DNA of 37,898 nucleotides, from the NCBI GenBank assembly GCA_024685495.1, contig JAIKVT010000076.1:1-37898 (forward strand), read 5' to 3'. Source of the DNA: Lachnospiraceae bacterium (GTDB lineage: Bacteria; Bacillota; Clostridia; Lachnospirales; Lachnospiraceae). This document shows, one piece after another, positions 35,674-37,898 of this stretch. The translations under genes were made by a program, and so were the position numbers. Position 1 is the stretch's first letter, and every line of letters starts with the position of its first letter. Under the pieces are notes generated by a model. The model was not told the DNA's origin. It did no database searches and saw only the letters and a program-made list of their open reading frames with translations.

Positions 35674-36630
35674 ATGATTCAAATTCGTAATCTTGTGAAA
35701 AAATATGGTAATCATACAGCAGTTGATGATATTTCACTTGATATTGAGCCGGGACAGGTATATGGATTTTTAGGACCTAACGGTGCCGGAAAATCTACAA
35801 CCATGAATATTATTACCGGTTATCTTGCTGCAACTAGTGGAGAAATTAAGATTAACGGATACGATATTTATAAGGAGCCTGAAAAGGCTAAGACTTGTAT
35901 CGGATACCTTCCCGAAATCCCACCGCTTTATTTAGACATGACTGTTTATGAATATTTAAAATTCGTAGCAGAGTTAAAGGGCTTTGAAAAAGCTAAGATT
36001 GACAATGAAGTTAAGCGTGTTATGGAGCTTACCAATATTACTGATGTATCTGAAAGAATTATTAATAATTTGTCTAAAGGATATCGTCAACGTGTCGGAT
36101 TTGCTCAGGCGATTGTGAGTTCGCCACCAATCGTTATTCTTGATGAGCCGACAGTCGGACTTGATCCTAATCAGATAAGAGAGACAAGAGACTTAATTAA
36201 GAGTCTTGGTGATTCTCATACTGTCATTTTAAGTTCGCATATCTTAAGTGAGATAAGTGAGACATGTTCGCATGTATTTATAATAAATAAAGGCAAGATT
36301 ATTGCTAACGATACTATTGATAACTTATCTAATTATTTTAACTCTCATCAGGTTCTTGAGATTACCGCTAAGGGCGATAAGTTAAGATGTAAAGAGATAG
36401 TTGAAGCTATTGAAAATGTTAATTCCGTATCGGTAGATTTAGGTGACGAAGACGGTACAGTTAAGATTACCGTTGACGCTGTAGATAATGCGGATGTCAG
36501 AGAAGATGTGTCTTTGGCGTTATCTGCCGAAAAGATATCTATATTTGAGATGAAAGAAGATACAAAATCATTAGAAGATGTCTTCTTACAACTTACAGGT
36601 AAGGAGGAACAAGATGATAGCAATATTTAA
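35674..36630 (+). CDS. ABC transporter ATP-binding protein, GldA-like
   Basis: Walker A GPNGAGKST, signature NLSKGYRQRVGFAQAI, Walker B IVILDEPTVGLDP, H-loop ILSSHIL; followed by a Gld-type permease. Confidence 0.93.
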   Translation: MIQIRNLVKKYGNHTAVDDISLDIEPGQVYGFLGPNGAGKSTTMNIITGYLAATSGEIKINGYDIYKEPEKAKTCIGYLPEIPPLYLDMTVYEYLKFVAELKGFEKAKIDNEVKRVMELTNITDVSERIINNLSKGYRQRVGFAQAIVSSPPIVILDEPTVGLDPNQIRETRDLIKSLGDSHTVILSSHILSEISETCSHVFIINKGKIIANDTIDNLSNYFNSHQVLEITAKGDKLRCKEIVEAIENVNSVSVDLGDEDGTVKITVDAVDNADVREDVSLALSAEKISIFEMKEDTKSLEDVFLQLTGKEEQDDSNI

Positions 36631-37898
36631 AAGAGACTTTAAATCATTATTTACCAACGTTATAGGTTGGGTATTTGTCAGTGTGCTTTGTGCATTCTTT
36701 GGCTTATTTTTCCTTGTGTATAATTTGGTGAGTGGATATCCTTATTTATCTTATCCGATTTCAAGCATATGTACTGTTGTAATTATTGTTACACCTATTT
36801 TATGCATGAGAATATTTACGGAGGAACGTAAGAATAGGACAGATCAACTTATATTTACATCACCCGTATCTCCTATGAAAATTGTGTTTGGTAAATTCTT
36901 GGCTGTAGCAGCAACATTTACCATAGCATGCGTGTTTATAGGTCTTTCACCTATTGTACTCGAAGTGTATGGTGCTTCTGCATTAGGACAGAATTATACG
37001 ACTTTATTTGGATTCTATATATTTGGGCTTGCTTGTATTGCAATAGCTTTATTTATATCAACATTAACTAAGAGTCAGATTATATCCGTTATTCTATCTT
37101 TTGTTGTTTTATTCCTCGGATATATTATGGATTCAATTATGGGCATGATATTTACGGAGGAGACCCTTTTATCTAAGATATTAGGATGCCTTTGTCTGTC
37201 ACAGCCGCTACAAAGCTTCCTTAATGGAATATTTGATTTAAAAGCGCTTATATATTATGTGCTTGTAATAGTTCTTTTTCTGTTCTTTACATATTGTGTT
37301 ATTCAAAAGAGAAGATGGACGTTATCAAAGCAGGTTTTATCACGTATTCTTTCGCGTGGTGCTGCAATTGTTATATCAATTGTAATCGCTATAGCCGCTA
37401 ATGTGGGTATTTCTTACATACCTGATAATTATATGCAATTTGATGCAACTGCAACCGGAGTTTATACGATTTCCGATCAGGGTAAAGAGTTCTTAAAATC
37501 ATATGATAAGGAAGCCACTATATATGTACTTGCTTCTGAGTCTTCTTGTGATGAGAATCTGAAAAAGACTTTAGATCAATTTGGCTCATATAAGAATATA
37601 ACTGTTGAATATATCAACATGGAAGAAAATCCTACGTTTGCATCACAGTATACATCTCAAAACTTAAGCCAAAACAGCCTTATCGTAGTAAGCGGTAAAA
37701 ACTATAAGGCCATAAGTTACGATGATATATATGAATATTCCATGGACCAGTCATCATACAGTTACAATGTGACGGGATATGACGGTGAAGGATTGATAAT
37801 TAGTGCGTTAGAAAAAGTTGTTAACAGTGATAACAACATTTTAATCTGCACATTGACAGGACATGATGAACAGCAACTTGGTGAAGGAATAACATCAG
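36614..37898 (+). CDS. ABC transporter permease with GldG-like auxiliary domain, truncated by window end
   Basis: Translating from ATG 36614 (overlaps the upstream ORF by 17 nt) gives MIAIFKRDFKSLFTNVIGWVFVSVLCAFFGLFF..., multiple TM, then AATGVYTISDQGKEFLKSYDKEATIYVLAS typical of the GldG/ABC-aux extracytoplasmic domain. It has no stop codon in the window and is absent from the ORF track. Confidence 0.85.
   Translation, partial: MIAIFKRDFKSLFTNVIGWVFVSVLCAFFGLFFLVYNLVSGYPYLSYPISSICTVVIIVTPILCMRIFTEERKNRTDQLIFTSPVSPMKIVFGKFLAVAATFTIACVFIGLSPIVLEVYGASALGQNYTTLFGFYIFGLACIAIALFISTLTKSQIISVILSFVVLFLGYIMDSIMGMIFTEETLLSKILGCLCLSQPLQSFLNGIFDLKALIYYVLVIVLFLFFTYCVIQKRRWTLSKQVLSRILSRGAAIVISIVIAIAANVGISYIPDNYMQFDATATGVYTISDQGKEFLKSYDKEATIYVLASESSCDENLKKTLDQFGSYKNITVEYINMEENPTFASQYTSQNLSQNSLIVVSGKNYKAISYDDIYEYSMDQSSYSYNVTGYDGEGLIISALEKVVNSDNNILICTLTGHDEQQLGEGITS

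Noticed and set aside
1-37898. Search for tRNA, rRNA, IS elements, integrases, toxin-antitoxin or phage genes
   Set aside because: No tRNA-like cloverleaf, rRNA stretch, transposase, integrase or phage structural motif was recognised in ORFs or intergenic gaps.

Overview
The window is a low-GC bacterial chromosome segment. Gene content and codon style suggest a Clostridia/Lachnospiraceae-like Firmicute; this is inference. From left to right it contains: (1) a circularly permuted ATP-grasp-like protein; (2) a chemotaxis operon (PAS histidine kinase, receiver protein with a degenerate HD-GYP-like tail, cheR, cheB, cheY, cheA, cheW, MCP), with a convergent stand-alone Hpt gene and no flagellar structural operon in view; (3) a flippase-like membrane protein and the phosphatidylethanolamine pathway (pssA, psd); (4) a LacI-type ligand-binding domain fused to GGDEF without HTH; (5) an OmpR-type two-component system, a DUF4352-like lipoprotein and cheV; (6) a large acidic Lys/Ala-rich single-TM protein that overlaps hisH-hisF-ung; (7) a Ser-rich FliD_C-like protein; (8) a split inosinate pathway (PurO-type IMP cyclohydrolase plus stand-alone AICAR formyltransferase); (9) tmcAL, a BASS-type transporter, mgtC/sapB, ackA, degV, purA and a truncated Gld-type ABC transporter. 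I found no RNA genes, CRISPR arrays, IS elements or prophage. The most unusual signal beyond gene content is short tandem duplications that copy the 3' end of a CDS together with its stop codon. They occur at four unrelated genes (cheB, ORF16466, the FliD_C-like gene, mgtC), with a weaker fifth case. The clearest protein-level oddities are the degenerate HD-GYP/Hpt pair, the sensorless MCP, the acidic TM protein and the FliD_C-like protein.
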